Positions 8,944 through 17,231 of a stretch of DNA of 37,856 nt are shown here, piece by piece. The translations under genes and the position numbers were made by a program. Origin of the DNA: Candidatus Parabeggiatoa sp. nov. 2 (lineage in GTDB: Bacteria; Pseudomonadota; Gammaproteobacteria; Beggiatoales; Beggiatoaceae); assembly GCA_002085445.1 (NCBI GenBank), contig NBMI01000042.1, forward strand, positions 1-37,856, given 5' to 3'. Every line of letters begins with the position of its first letter. Within the stretch, counting starts at the first letter, position 1. The notes under the pieces are model-generated. The model worked only from the letters and a program-made list of their open reading frames with translations, searched no databases and was not told the origin of the DNA.

Positions 8944-10620
8944 TTACGGATTGAGTATCCATACTTCGATCCGGCCTTTCCTGATTTTATTCTGGCCGCC
9001 TAACATAAAGCTGAAGTTTTTGACCCTAATTTTAATATTATCCCCGGCACCGGTATTTTGCATGAATTCGTTGAGATGCTCTTTTAACACATTCGCGGCA
9101 TTTCGGTCGTAGTAGTAACGAATATCCCACTGTGGTTTATAAATTTTGTTGGTTTTTACTTGACCGATCTTATCGACGGTATAGCCCTTATTTTTCAGAT
9201 ATCGAGCCAGTCGATTTATCAAGGGCCTATCTCCTCTACGCGCATAGCCCAATGCTATGCGGTGTTTGCGAAGTGCCCGCTTGGTAGTCGCGTCATACGC
9301 TGGTATTTCCTGTGGTTCTGTCAACGTCGGGGGAGCCGGCGCGTATTCCTCTACAACTTCAACCGTTGGGCGGTTCTCTGCTAATCTTGAGAAGGTTTCG
9401 GGTTGGTATATCAACTTCTTCGCCGATGCCGGATTGAGTATCCAGAGTTCGATCCGCCCTTTTCTGATCTGTTTGTGGCCTAGCATAAAGCTGAAGTTTC
9501 TGACCCGAATTTTAATGTCATCGCCCCCGTCAACGTTTAGCATGAAATCCCTGATATATTCTCTTAATTCCTCGGCGCTGTCTCGGTCATAGTAGTAACG
9601 AATATCCCATTGTGGTTTGTAAATCTTTATGTTGACTTTACCTTTACTATCGACGGTATAGCCTTTTTCTTTCAGATAGCGAGCCAGTTGATTGACGAAC
9701 TGCTTGTCTTCTTGACGCGCATAGTTTAGCGTGATGGTGTATTTGCTAAGCGCAAGCTTTTCTGTATATACGGCATATGCTGGTTCTGTTTCAAGTGGCT
9801 CTGTCAACGCCGATGGCGTGGGAGCGTGTCTTTTTGCCGGTTCTGCCCAAGGGCGGTTCTCGGCCAAGTTTGGTAAAGTCTTTGGTGGCTCCAACACCCG
9901 TTTATTTTGAGCGATTGTCTCGATAGGCGGCGGTTCAATAGGGCGGTTTTCGGCCACGCGATCATTGGTTTTGGGTGGTTTTTTTGCGCCGCCGGTATTG
10001 AGAGGTTCGGCCGTTGGACGGTTTTCTGCTAAGCGGGTTGGTATTTCTTTTTGATCTAATTCTCTTTGTGCCTTAGCATGTCCGAGCGAGGCGGCCTGTT
10101 GATACCATTTGAGGGCCTCATTGTCATCTTGGGAAACACCTTCACCCCGGCTATACGCCACCCCTAAGTTATATTGAGCGATAGCATTTTCTTGTTCGGC
10201 GGCTTTTCGATACCATTTGACCGCCTCGACGTAATCTTTGGGTACGCCTTGACCTCTTCTAAACATGTTACCCAAATTATTTTGGGCGCTGCTATCTCCT
10301 TGTTCAGCGGCTTTGCGATACCACCCGAAGGCTTTTTCATAATTTTGAGGTACTCCTTCTCCTTTGCTATACGCTACACCTAAATTGTGTTGAGCGACAG
10401 CAAATCCTTGTTCAGCAACTTTGCGATACCACTTAACGGCTTCTTGAAAGTCTTGGGGCACACCTTGGCCGGTATAATAGGCCGTGCCTAACTGAAATTG
10501 AGCGGCGACATAGCCAAGTTCGGCCGCTTGGCGGAGTAATTCGATTTCGGTTTGGGTGGTGCTGAGTGTCTTTTCAGACATCAGGCCCAACGCTAAAATG
10601 ATTAAAACTAATTTTTTCAT
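8944..10620 (-). CDS. Secreted Sel1-repeat protein with duplicated C-terminal domain
   Basis: 558 residues. A hydrophobic N-terminus (MKKLVLIILALGLM) acts as signal peptide or lipid-free anchor, so the protein is probably periplasmic. Residues about 30-190 are five Sel1-type repeats (pattern AAEQG..AQ.NLG..Y..G.GV), a solenoid usually used for protein contacts. A proline-rich linker follows with the motif LAENRP at about 197, 222 (VAENRP), 252 and 413. Two copies of a domain of about 115 residues follow, at 281-397 and 437-558. Each has a Y-A-R start, LARYLK.KGYTVD, KPQWDIRYYYDR, IKIRV.NFSFMLG and a final WILNP. The protein ends exactly at the second WILNP. The duplicated domain is not one I can name; the WDIRYYYDR strand recalls LytR_C/SPOR-like folds (inference). 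GAAGAG about 7 nt before the ATG supports the start. Confidence 0.85.
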   Translation of the reverse strand: MKKLVLIILALGLMSEKTLSTTQTEIELLRQAAELGYVAAQFQLGTAYYTGQGVPQDFQEAVKWYRKVAEQGFAVAQHNLGVAYSKGEGVPQNYEKAFGWYRKAAEQGDSSAQNNLGNMFRRGQGVPKDYVEAVKWYRKAAEQENAIAQYNLGVAYSRGEGVSQDDNEALKWYQQAASLGHAKAQRELDQKEIPTRLAENRPTAEPLNTGGAKKPPKTNDRVAENRPIEPPPIETIAQNKRVLEPPKTLPNLAENRPWAEPAKRHAPTPSALTEPLETEPAYAVYTEKLALSKYTITLNYARQEDKQFVNQLARYLKEKGYTVDSKGKVNIKIYKPQWDIRYYYDRDSAEELREYIRDFMLNVDGGDDIKIRVRNFSFMLGHKQIRKGRIELWILNPASAKKLIYQPETFSRLAENRPTVEVVEEYAPAPPTLTEPQEIPAYDATTKRALRKHRIALGYARRGDRPLINRLARYLKNKGYTVDKIGQVKTNKIYKPQWDIRYYYDRNAANVLKEHLNEFMQNTGAGDNIKIRVKNFSFMLGGQNKIRKGRIEVWILNP

Positions 10621-11263
10621 AACAGGCTCTTCGCTTCAAAGTGCATTATTACACACACGAACAGAGTTGACACAGAGGAACACAGAGAAAAAACGGCGTT
10701 TTAATTCAAATAGTTATTGAGTTATTTTGTTTTATCAAAAAGTTCCCATGCTGAGTATAAAGCTAGACTTTACACAATTTGCGCTTTTGTCATTCTTTAA
10801 GGTTTACACAATTTGCGCTTTTGTCATTCCTTAAGAATGTGAGGAATTTGTAGTCCATCCAAGAAGATTTCTCAAGATTTCTCAAGATTTCTCAAGATTT
10901 CTCCTCTCGTCGAAATCGAAATCGAAATCGAAACGAAATAACAGAAAAGTTATGACGGCATTCAGTATATTATATCCCCTCTTCCTATCCCCAGAAGGGA
11001 AAGGGACACAATTAATAATTAATAATTAATAATTAATAATTAACGGTTAATTATTAATTATTTTCACCACACCCGGTGAAAATGAGGTTCCATTTGGTAT
11101 TAAAACTTGATCCAATTTTGATTCAATCGTTTAAAATGTAGAAAAAACAATCAGTTACCGATATGCTTTTCATTCGTTTACTTGGTTCTCGTCACAATTC
11201 GTTTACGTCACAATTTTCACCACCCCAGGGTGAGGGTGAAAAATATATAAAAATTAAATTGTT
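10621..11263. repeat. Intergenic region with short tandem repeats and hairpins
   Basis: No gene is seen. Two direct copies of TTTACACAATTTGCGCTTTT (plus GTCATTC) start at about 10769 and 10802; another copy lies near 15371. CTCAAGATTT repeats at about 10870-10900, CGAAAT repeats at about 10915-10935, and an AATTAAT heptamer run covers about 11010-11060. TTTTCACC..GGTGAAAA hairpins occur near 11061-11083 and 11213-11243; the second is in the leader of the gene starting at 11264. Confidence 0.7.
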
Positions 11264-11812
11264 ATGATTATTCTACCATACCCAAAAACGCCTTTGGAAA
11301 CGAGTCAATCGTTTTCCCCAGATACGGTAATGATTTGTGCCCAACTGACTCTCAAACCTTTGCAAACCTTGTTGTCGCGTTTTGGTTTGACAATTGTACA
11401 AGTAGATAAGTATAGTCCCATCCTCGGGAGTTTTTGGGGCGAGCCGGAGGCGGGGTTAATTGGTAATGTGGTGTATCTGCGCTCTGATACGCCCATACAT
11501 TCTGTGCTACATGAGGTTTGCCATTATATCTGCATGGACGCGCCGCGGCGCATGACTTTACATACTAACGCCGGGGGTGATTATATGGAAGAAAACGGTG
11601 TGTGCTATTTACAAATTTTGTTAGCTGATTTTTTGCCGGGCGTGGGGCGAGAACGTTTGTGGGCGGATATGGATGCTTGGGGATATAGTTTTCGTTTAGG
11701 CTCTAGTCGGGCGTGGTTTGAACGCGACGCTGATGATGCACGTCAGTGGTTGTTGGTTCATCATTTAATTGATAACAACAATCAACCGACTTGGCAAGTA
11801 CGGAATGGGTAA
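11264..11812 (+). CDS. Small zincin-like protein with HExxH motif
   Basis: 182 residues, cytoplasmic by composition (no signal peptide or membrane segment). HEVCH at 83-87 sits in a helix (SVLHEVCHYIC) preceded by a strand (VVYLR), which is the usual layout of a zinc-metallopeptidase site. E109/E110 (YMEENG) about 22 residues later could be the third ligand. The rest (GFWG/EP, WLLVHHLID) is not diagnostic. It may be a small housekeeping peptidase or a protein that only keeps the fold; substrate unknown. No clear Shine-Dalgarno precedes the ATG, and the leader has a TTTTCACC/GGTGAAAA hairpin. It converges with cysG, and the two share a double hairpin between their ends. Confidence 0.7.
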   Translation: MIILPYPKTPLETSQSFSPDTVMICAQLTLKPLQTLLSRFGLTIVQVDKYSPILGSFWGEPEAGLIGNVVYLRSDTPIHSVLHEVCHYICMDAPRRMTLHTNAGGDYMEENGVCYLQILLADFLPGVGRERLWADMDAWGYSFRLGSSRAWFERDADDARQWLLVHHLIDNNNQPTWQVRNG

Positions 11813-11821
11813 TGGCTGGGC

Positions 11822-11862
11822 GTCCAAGATTTATCTTGGACGGTCCAAACTAAAGTTTGGAC
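11822..11862. terminator. Two tandem 20-nt perfect palindromes between convergent genes
   Basis: GTCCAAGATTTATCTTGGAC (11822-11841) and GTCCAAACTAAAGTTTGGAC (11843-11862) are perfect hairpins, one base apart, between the ends of the HExxH gene and cysG. They belong to the dispersed CCAA.../...TTGG family. Position suggests a bidirectional transcription end, although no T-run follows. Confidence 0.45.
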
Positions 11863-11871
11863 TCCTGCCAA

Positions 11872-13269
11872 TTACTCATTACCAACGGGTGGCGCAAACC
11901 ATGCCAGTTTTTTATGTAGTTTGACGACTTCGCCGATAATAATAATGCTGGATAATTTTATATCCGCTGCTTCGACTATGCCGGGTAGGGTTTCTAAAGT
12001 ACCGACTAAGACGCGGTGATCAGAAGTCGTTGCTTTTTGGACGAGGGCTGCGGGTTTGTCAGGCGGCATTCCATGCCGTATCAATTCACGAGAGATAACC
12101 GGTAGCGAGCGCAAACCCATGTAAATCACGACAGTTTGATGCGGTTGAGCGAGCGCGTCCCAATTCAAATCTGTGCTGTCATCTTTAAGATGTCCAGTGA
12201 CGAAAGTACAGGATTGTGCGTAATCGCGGTGCGTGAGGGGAATGCCGGCGTAGGCGGAAGTGCCAACGGCGGCGGTAATACCGGGCACGACTTGGAAAGG
12301 AATGCCTTCGTCCATTAAGGTTTCGATTTCTTCTCCGCCTCGGCCAAATAGAAAGGGATCGCCACCCTTTAGGCGCAACACTCGTTTGCCTTCTTTGGCT
12401 AAACGGATGAGTAATTGGTTAATTTTGCCTTGGGGGACGGGATGATTGGTAGGCTGTTTGCCAACAAAAATGAGCTCCGCGTCGCGCCTCACTAAATCTA
12501 GTACACCCGGCGACACTAAACGGTCGTGGAGGACAACATCGGCTTGCTGCATTAAACGCAAAGCGCGAAAGGTTAGCAAATCTGGATCGCCAGGCCCACC
12601 GCCAACGAGGTACACTTCGCCGTATTTTTTAGGAGAACTGGCCGTTTTTTCAATCAAGTTTTCTAAGGCTTTGGTAGCGGCCGGCGTGTGTCCCGACAGT
12701 AACATTTCAGCAATGGGGCCTTGTAAAACCGTTTCCCAGAAACTTTTGCGCTCATTAAAGGGCAAACGTTGTTTGACAAGTAAGCGAAAGCTTGCTACAA
12801 ATTCGGCTAATTTTCCGTAGGCGGCCGGAATCAGGGTTTCTAAGCGGGCGCGTAGTAGTCGCGCTAACACGGGTGACGCGCCGCCGGTGGAAATGGCAAT
12901 TTGTACCGGGGAACGGTCAATGATAGAGGGCATAATAAAACTACATAGTTGCGGTTGATCTACCACGTTGACGGGTGTACCTTGCGCTTGTGCCAGCATT
13001 GATACTTGCTCATTAATTGCTTTATCATTGGTAGCTGCTATCACTAAGCGACAGTGCTGTAAATCTGTCGGCGCAAAGTGATCGGCGCGGTAAGTGATGC
13101 GCCCTTCGTCAACCCAGTTTTGGAGTTGTTCAGTCAAGCGTGGTGCCACTACGGTGACTTTGGCATTGGCTCGCAACAGTAATTCGACTTTTCTGGTTGC
13201 AGTCGCGCCACCCCCGACAACTAAACCTGTTTTATCGCAGATATTTAAAAAAATTGGTAGATATTTCAT
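11872..13269 (-). CDS. cysG: Siroheme synthase (trifunctional CysG)
   Basis: 465 residues, matching the full-length fusion (E. coli enzyme about 457). It converts uroporphyrinogen III to siroheme, the cofactor of sulfite and nitrite reductases, including the Dsr type expected in a sulfur bacterium. The N-terminal dehydrogenase/ferrochelatase half shows VVGGGATATRK (17-27, NAD binding), D104 in NVVDQPQLC (the catalytic aspartate position in Salmonella CysG) and AISTGGASPVLARLLR (125-140). The C-terminal methyltransferase half starts with VYLVGGGPGDPDLLT (219-233) and includes RLKGGDPFLFGRGGEE and VVPGITAA. The ATG lies in a leader without a strong Shine-Dalgarno. It stands alone on this strand, and its upstream region carries TAATTGG-like repeats (about 13300-13340). 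Confidence 0.97.
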   Translation of the reverse strand: MKYLPIFLNICDKTGLVVGGGATATRKVELLLRANAKVTVVAPRLTEQLQNWVDEGRITYRADHFAPTDLQHCRLVIAATNDKAINEQVSMLAQAQGTPVNVVDQPQLCSFIMPSIIDRSPVQIAISTGGASPVLARLLRARLETLIPAAYGKLAEFVASFRLLVKQRLPFNERKSFWETVLQGPIAEMLLSGHTPAATKALENLIEKTASSPKKYGEVYLVGGGPGDPDLLTFRALRLMQQADVVLHDRLVSPGVLDLVRRDAELIFVGKQPTNHPVPQGKINQLLIRLAKEGKRVLRLKGGDPFLFGRGGEEIETLMDEGIPFQVVPGITAAVGTSAYAGIPLTHRDYAQSCTFVTGHLKDDSTDLNWDALAQPHQTVVIYMGLRSLPVISRELIRHGMPPDKPAALVQKATTSDHRVLVGTLETLPGIVEAADIKLSSIIIIGEVVKLHKKLAWFAPPVGNE

Positions 13270-13751
13270 AATGATAAGTTGTTGAATGTACTCATTGATT
13301 AGGGGTAATTGGTAATTGGTAATGAGTAATTGGTAATTGTAATTTTTTTTGCGGTTTTATACCGGGTTGCTCGTTGCCTTTGGTAAGACTTGCTTAAAAG
13401 AAAAGATTAGTATATAAAAAGAGGGTTAAAAACAGTTCACCATTTTATGGACAAATATTGACAAATTTGTCTGTTTATGTTGATCCTTGAAATTAGAGTT
13501 GACTACTGATTTTTTATTTAGTAAAATAAGAATATCTGTTTAATGTGTACGGCGATACCAAAGGAACTAACGCCTGCGGTTTCTGGAATTCTGGAAACAA
13601 CCAGCTTGGTTGAAGCAGGAACCGAACCGTGGAATGAGATATGTTGTCGGCCCAAATCGGAGAACGGTGGATTACTAAGTTATTTAGTGCCCAATTGTGC
13701 GATTAAAAATAAAAACGCATACTCATGATTTTTTTTACCCACACTTGACTT
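13270..13751. other. Intergenic region, possible transposase-end remnant at 13543-13728
   Basis: GGTAATTGGTAATTGG heptamer-type repeats lie at 13305-13340. A 61-codon frame at 13543-13728 (+) translates to a string including SGILETTSLVEAGTEPWNE, which resembles the disordered C-terminal tails of TnpB/OrfB proteins. It may be the decayed 3' end of an IS200/IS605 element, but it has no catalytic motif. Nothing else is recognised. Confidence 0.35.
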
Positions 13752-13996
13752 TAACTGTCCATAAATAACTTGCCCATTTTAAGTTATTTTAAAGTTACCC
13801 GCCTTAGTTCTTCGAGAACTCCGTTAGGGACGAAAATATAGGTATTTTCGTGATGCTTCGTAAGGAATAAACTCTACGGGGAACTATTAAACAGGTCTTT
13901 AGGCGCGGCCAGTGTCGTTTCCATTCAAAACCGTCCTATAACATTGGCTAGGAGACCATTACCAGCGCAAGCTGAGATAGGTAACGATTTATGCAA
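13752..13996 (+). ncRNA. Orphan IscB-type omegaRNA upstream of tusA
   Basis: About 245 nt align along their whole length, with only small internal length differences, to the leader of the intact iscB at 33618. Identical blocks include TAACTGTCCATAAATAACTT, AAGTTATTTTAAAGTTACCC, TTCTTCGAGAACT, CTCTACGGGGAACTATTAAA, CCGTCCTATAACATTGGCTA and TTTATGCAAA. The homology ends at ATGCAA, the first codons of iscB; no iscB follows. Helices are kept while sequence changes: ATAACTT..AAGTTAT at the 5' end, AGTTCT-TCG-AGAACT, and CAGC-GCAA-GCTG in place of CCGC-GTCA-GCGG. In IscB systems the guide is the sequence just 5' of this scaffold, here about 13732-13751. tusA starts 41 nt after the homology ends, so this RNA may also form its 5' leader. 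The RNA was identified by comparison within the window only. Confidence 0.85.
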
Positions 13997-14037
13997 ATGT
14001 TCAACTTAATTACGGACAACTCTTAGGAGAATAAAAT

Positions 14038-14268
14038 ATGGCTGAATATGATCAAGAATTAGATGCCAGTGGCCTCAATTGCCCCTTACCCATTCTGCGG
14101 GCGAAAAAAACGCTCAAAGGGATGGAAAGTGGTCAAATCCTGCGTATCGTTGCAACTGACCCCGGTTCTGTCAAGGATTTTGAGGCATTTGCCAAACAGA
14201 CGGGCAATGAGTTGCTGGAATCCTCGGAAGAAGGCGGTAAATACCTTTTCCTGCTCAAGACGAAGTAA
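14038..14268 (+). CDS. tusA: TusA-family sulfur carrier protein
   Basis: 76 residues, the normal size. TusA proteins carry sulfur as a persulfide on one cysteine, for tRNA thiolation or, in sulfur oxidisers, for delivery to the Dsr or Hdr-like oxidation pathways. The signature LDASGLNCPLPILRAKK gives C15-P16-L-P18 (CPxP), followed by ILRIVATDPGSVKDF, both typical. TTAGGAG about 8 nt before the ATG is a good ribosome-binding site. dsrE2 follows after 26 nt, so the two are probably co-transcribed. This pairing is common in sulfur oxidisers and points to a dissimilatory role. The gene is preceded directly by the orphan omegaRNA scaffold. Confidence 0.95.
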   Translation: MAEYDQELDASGLNCPLPILRAKKTLKGMESGQILRIVATDPGSVKDFEAFAKQTGNELLESSEEGGKYLFLLKTK

Positions 14269-14294
14269 TTCACTGAACTCAAGGGGACATTGCT

Positions 14295-14765
14295 ATGTCT
14301 GATGAAAAAAAACTGGCGATTATCGCAACCAAAGGCTCTCTTGATTGGGCTTATCCGCCTTTTATCCTTGCCTCAACGGCTGCGGCATTGGGTTATGATA
14401 CGCAAATCTTTTTTACCTTTTATGGTTTAGCCTTGCTGAAGAAAAAGCTCAATTTGCAAGTCACGTCACTGGGCAATCCGGCTATGCCTATGCCGGCGCC
14501 CATTCCAGTCTTCTTGCAAGCCATGCCTGGTATGCAATCCATGATGTCAAGCATGATGAAGAAGACGATGAAGAAAAAGGGTGTCGCCAGCATTGAGGAA
14601 TTGCGCGACTTGTGTTTTGAAGCCGAAGTCAAAATGATTGCTTGTCAAATGACGGTGGATTTGTTTGACTTCAAAACCAGTGAGTTCATTGATGATATCG
14701 AGTACGGTGGTGCGGCAACCTTTTTTGAGTTTGCCGGTGAGTCTGATATCTGTTTGTACATTTAA
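14295..14765 (+). CDS. DsrE2-family sulfurtransferase-like protein
   Basis: 156 residues. Features typical of the DsrE2 group: start KLAIIATKGSLDWAYPPFIL, a GYDTQIFFTFYGL strand-helix, a methionine-rich loop (MQSMMSSMMKKTMKKK), then LRDLCFEAEVKMIACQMTVD with C107 and C117 spaced by nine residues, and EYGGAATFFEFA. Members work with TusA and rhodanese in cytoplasmic sulfur transfer in sulfur-oxidising bacteria. Some DsrE2 proteins are membrane associated; here the hydrophobic stretches (22-32, 38-48) are short. AGGGG precedes the ATG. It is the second gene of the tusA pair. No rhodanese gene is present beside it. Confidence 0.88.
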   Translation: MSDEKKLAIIATKGSLDWAYPPFILASTAAALGYDTQIFFTFYGLALLKKKLNLQVTSLGNPAMPMPAPIPVFLQAMPGMQSMMSSMMKKTMKKKGVASIEELRDLCFEAEVKMIACQMTVDLFDFKTSEFIDDIEYGGAATFFEFAGESDICLYI

Positions 14766-14768
14766 CCG

Positions 14769-15653
14769 TTATGTGACACTTTATTTCTATCTGATTTTAT
14801 CGGCACGAAAAGGTGGGCTTTCTTTGCAAACCTTTAGGTTTGGACTTTTAAAATAAAATAGTTGAAAAAAGTCGCACATTATTTCCAGGGGCGTTGCCCC
14901 TGGCTTTAATAATACGCCCCGACCGATCTCATAGACGTTTTAAAGTCAGCCCCAGGCAAGCGAGATTAATAGAGTTGTCCGAAAATAAAATCCAGGTAGA
15001 TACACTGGCTATATTAATGTCGCACCTTCAGTGCTTTTCTGTTAGCCCCTTCGGTATGCGTTATTAAAGCCAAGGGCAACGCCCCTGGCTTATTTATTTA
15101 CGGACAAGTCTAATACGCCCCTCTCCAGCCAGTGTAACTACCTGGCTTTAATAATACGCCTTTTTTATATATTAACCCGTCATAAAAATCCCGCCTTACG
15201 GCCACGTTGAGTATAGCTCTGCTATAAGATTTCTCCCACCTGATAAGATTTCTCCTCTTAAGAAATGACAGAAAGCGCTATTGAGATGACGGTGCTCAGT
15301 ATAAAAGATCACTGTTCACTAATCATTGATGGTATCTGTACGCTCGTGCGATTTTTTCCACCGACATATACTTTACACAATTTGCGCTTTTGTCATTACT
15401 AGCTAGTCCGTAAGATTTCTTCTACCTGATAAGATTTCTCATATCAAAGAAATGACAGAAAGCGCTATTGAGATGACGGTGCTCAGTATAAAAGATCACG
15501 GAACACTAATCATTGATAAGAGCACTAATCATTGATAAGAGCACTTACACTTTTCACTGAAAAACGGCTCACGGATCACTGAAAAAAGGATCACTGAAAA
15601 CTGAAAAAAGGATCACTGAAAAAATGATCACTGAAAACTGATAAAGGTAAAGG
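14769..15653. repeat. Intergenic region rich in hairpin repeats
   Basis: No gene is seen. CCAGGGGC-GTT-GCCCCTGG (14885-14903) is a strong hairpin that could end the tusA-dsrE2 transcript. Related units lie near 15072 and 15146, and another in the lutB leader at 35145. CAAACCTTTAGGTTTG lies at 14827-14842. A unit of about 90 bp with GATTTCTC, GAAATGACAGAAAGCGCTAT and TGAGATGACGGTGCTCAGTA occurs at about 15226-15318 and 15416-15500. Runs of GGATCACTGAAAA lie at about 15570-15645. Confidence 0.7.
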
Positions 15654-16826
15654 GTGAAAAATATTGTTATTGTGGCGGCGGCTCGCACCGCCATCGGGAA
15701 TTTTAATGGGACACTTGCAAATATTCCCGCCACCACCTTGGGTGCTAAAGTCATCGCAAATTTGTTGGAACGGACGGGTTTACAACCCAATCAAGTCGAT
15801 GAAGTTATTTTGGGGCAAGTTTTAACCGCTGGCGTTGGTCAAAATCCGGCCCGCCAAGCGGCTATTTCCGCGGGTTTACCCGTTGAAGTGCCGGCAATGA
15901 CTATTAATAAGCTCTGCGGTAGTGGCTTGAAAGCCGTCCACCTCGCCGCGCAAGCTATTCGTTGTGAAGATGCTCAGATTATTGTCGCGGGTGGGCAGGA
16001 AAATATGAGTATGGCACCACATATTTTAGCTGAGTCTCGCCAAGGTGTGAAAATGGGGGCTTGGAAAATGGAAGATAGCCTATTGATTGATGGTCTAATA
16101 GATGCCTTTAATGATTATCAGATGGGCCGCACGGCTGAAAACATTGCCGAGGAGTACAACATTAGTCGAGAAGAGCAGGATGCTTTTGCCGCCAGTTCTC
16201 AACAAAAGGCTGAGGCGGCCCAAAAAGCCGGCCGTTTTGATGAGCAAATTGTGCCCCTGAGCGTGCCACAGCGCAAAGGCGATCCGGTTGTGTTTAAAGT
16301 GGATGAGTTCCCGCGTCATGCTACAGATCAGTTGGCAAAATTGCTCCCCGCATTCAGTAAAGAGGGCACAGTGACGGCCGGCAATGCTTCTGGCATCAAT
16401 GATGGTGCCGCGGCTGTGGTGCTGATGACGGAGCGTTCAGCAAAAGTGTTGGGATTGACTCCGATGGCGCGTATTGTTTCTTATGCCAGTGCGGGAGTCG
16501 ATCCAAAAATCATGGGAACTGGCCCCATTCCTGCGACACGCAAATGTCTGGAAAAGGCCGGTTGGATAGTAGATGATCTTGATTTGATTGAGGCCAACGA
16601 AGCGTTTGCGGCCCAAGCGATTTCTGTTAATCGTGAACTCGGTTGGGATTTGTCCAAAGTCAACGTGAATGGCGGTGCGATTGCTTTAGGCCATCCCATC
16701 GGCGCGTCTGGCGCACGGATACTCGTTGATTTATTGTACGAAATGGTGCGTCGTGATGCACATAAAGGCTTGGCGACGTTGTGTATTGGGGGTGGGCAAG
16801 GAGTTGCGTTAGCTGTAGAACGCTAA
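15654..16826 (+). CDS. phaA: Acetyl-CoA acetyltransferase (thiolase)
   Basis: 390 residues, the normal biosynthetic thiolase length. It condenses two acetyl-CoA to acetoacetyl-CoA, the first step of polyhydroxybutyrate synthesis. Catalytic residues are visible: C88 in [11 protein letters not shown]347 in [13 protein letters not shown] and C377 in [10 protein letters not shown]. The start is GTG at 15654, preceded by [26 protein letters not shown] is the usual thiolase N-terminus. The pathway partner phaB lies about 1.2 kb downstream on the same strand, separated by a MITE and a TnpB remnant, so an original phaA-phaB operon seems to have been split. The symbol is given from this context; the sequence alone fits any class II thiolase. 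Confidence 0.93.
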   Translation: MKNIVIVAAARTAIGNFNGTLANIPATTLGAKVIANLLERTGLQPNQVDEVILGQVLTAGVGQNPARQAAISAGLPVEVPAMTINKLCGSGLKAVHLAAQAIRCEDAQIIVAGGQENMSMAPHILAESRQGVKMGAWKMEDSLLIDGLIDAFNDYQMGRTAENIAEEYNISREEQDAFAASSQQKAEAAQKAGRFDEQIVPLSVPQRKGDPVVFKVDEFPRHATDQLAKLLPAFSKEGTVTAGNASGINDGAAAVVLMTERSAKVLGLTPMARIVSYASAGVDPKIMGTGPIPATRKCLEKAGWIVDDLDLIEANEAFAAQAISVNRELGWDLSKVNVNGGAIALGHPIGASGARILVDLLYEMVRRDAHKGLATLCIGGGQGVALAVER

Positions 16827-16856
16827 GAGCGCAATTGTGAATGGGTAATATATACC

Positions 16857-17024
16857 TAGTACTTACGCCTTGACAAACTCAATTTTTTTCATGATAAATA
16901 TCATCGGGTTATAAAAATTTGACAACCGACTAAATCTGTCAAAATTGACCAAAAACGAAATTTGTAATGCCTTGTATTTAAAAGGAAGCATAAAAATTTT
17001 CATCTGTCAATGCGTAAGTCCTAA
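16857..17024. mobile_element. Short element with inverted ends and possible 5-bp target duplication
   Basis: Left end TAGTACTTACGCCTTGACA and right end TGTCAATGCGTAAGTCCTA are inverted with few mismatches. The flanks are ATACC on both sides (16851-16856 and 17025-17029), compatible with a 5-bp target duplication. The interior is AT-rich with no gene. A further copy of the right end (TGCGTAAGTCCTAA) lies at about 17211-17223, just before the TnpB remnant. Confidence 0.6.
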
Positions 17025-17231
17025 TACCAATGAAAAATTAAAAATTAAAAATGAAGAGATTATGTAAGCAAGTCGATAATTTTACAGTGAATTTAATGAC
17101 AGGTTCAGTTTGCCATTTTCACCTAAAGTTTTTAGGCACAAAAACTTGTTAAAAACAGTTATACTGCAAACTGTTAGGTTTTCAACCGTGCAAAGTCTAT
17201 TTGCATGAGTGCGTAAGTCCTAAATATATAT

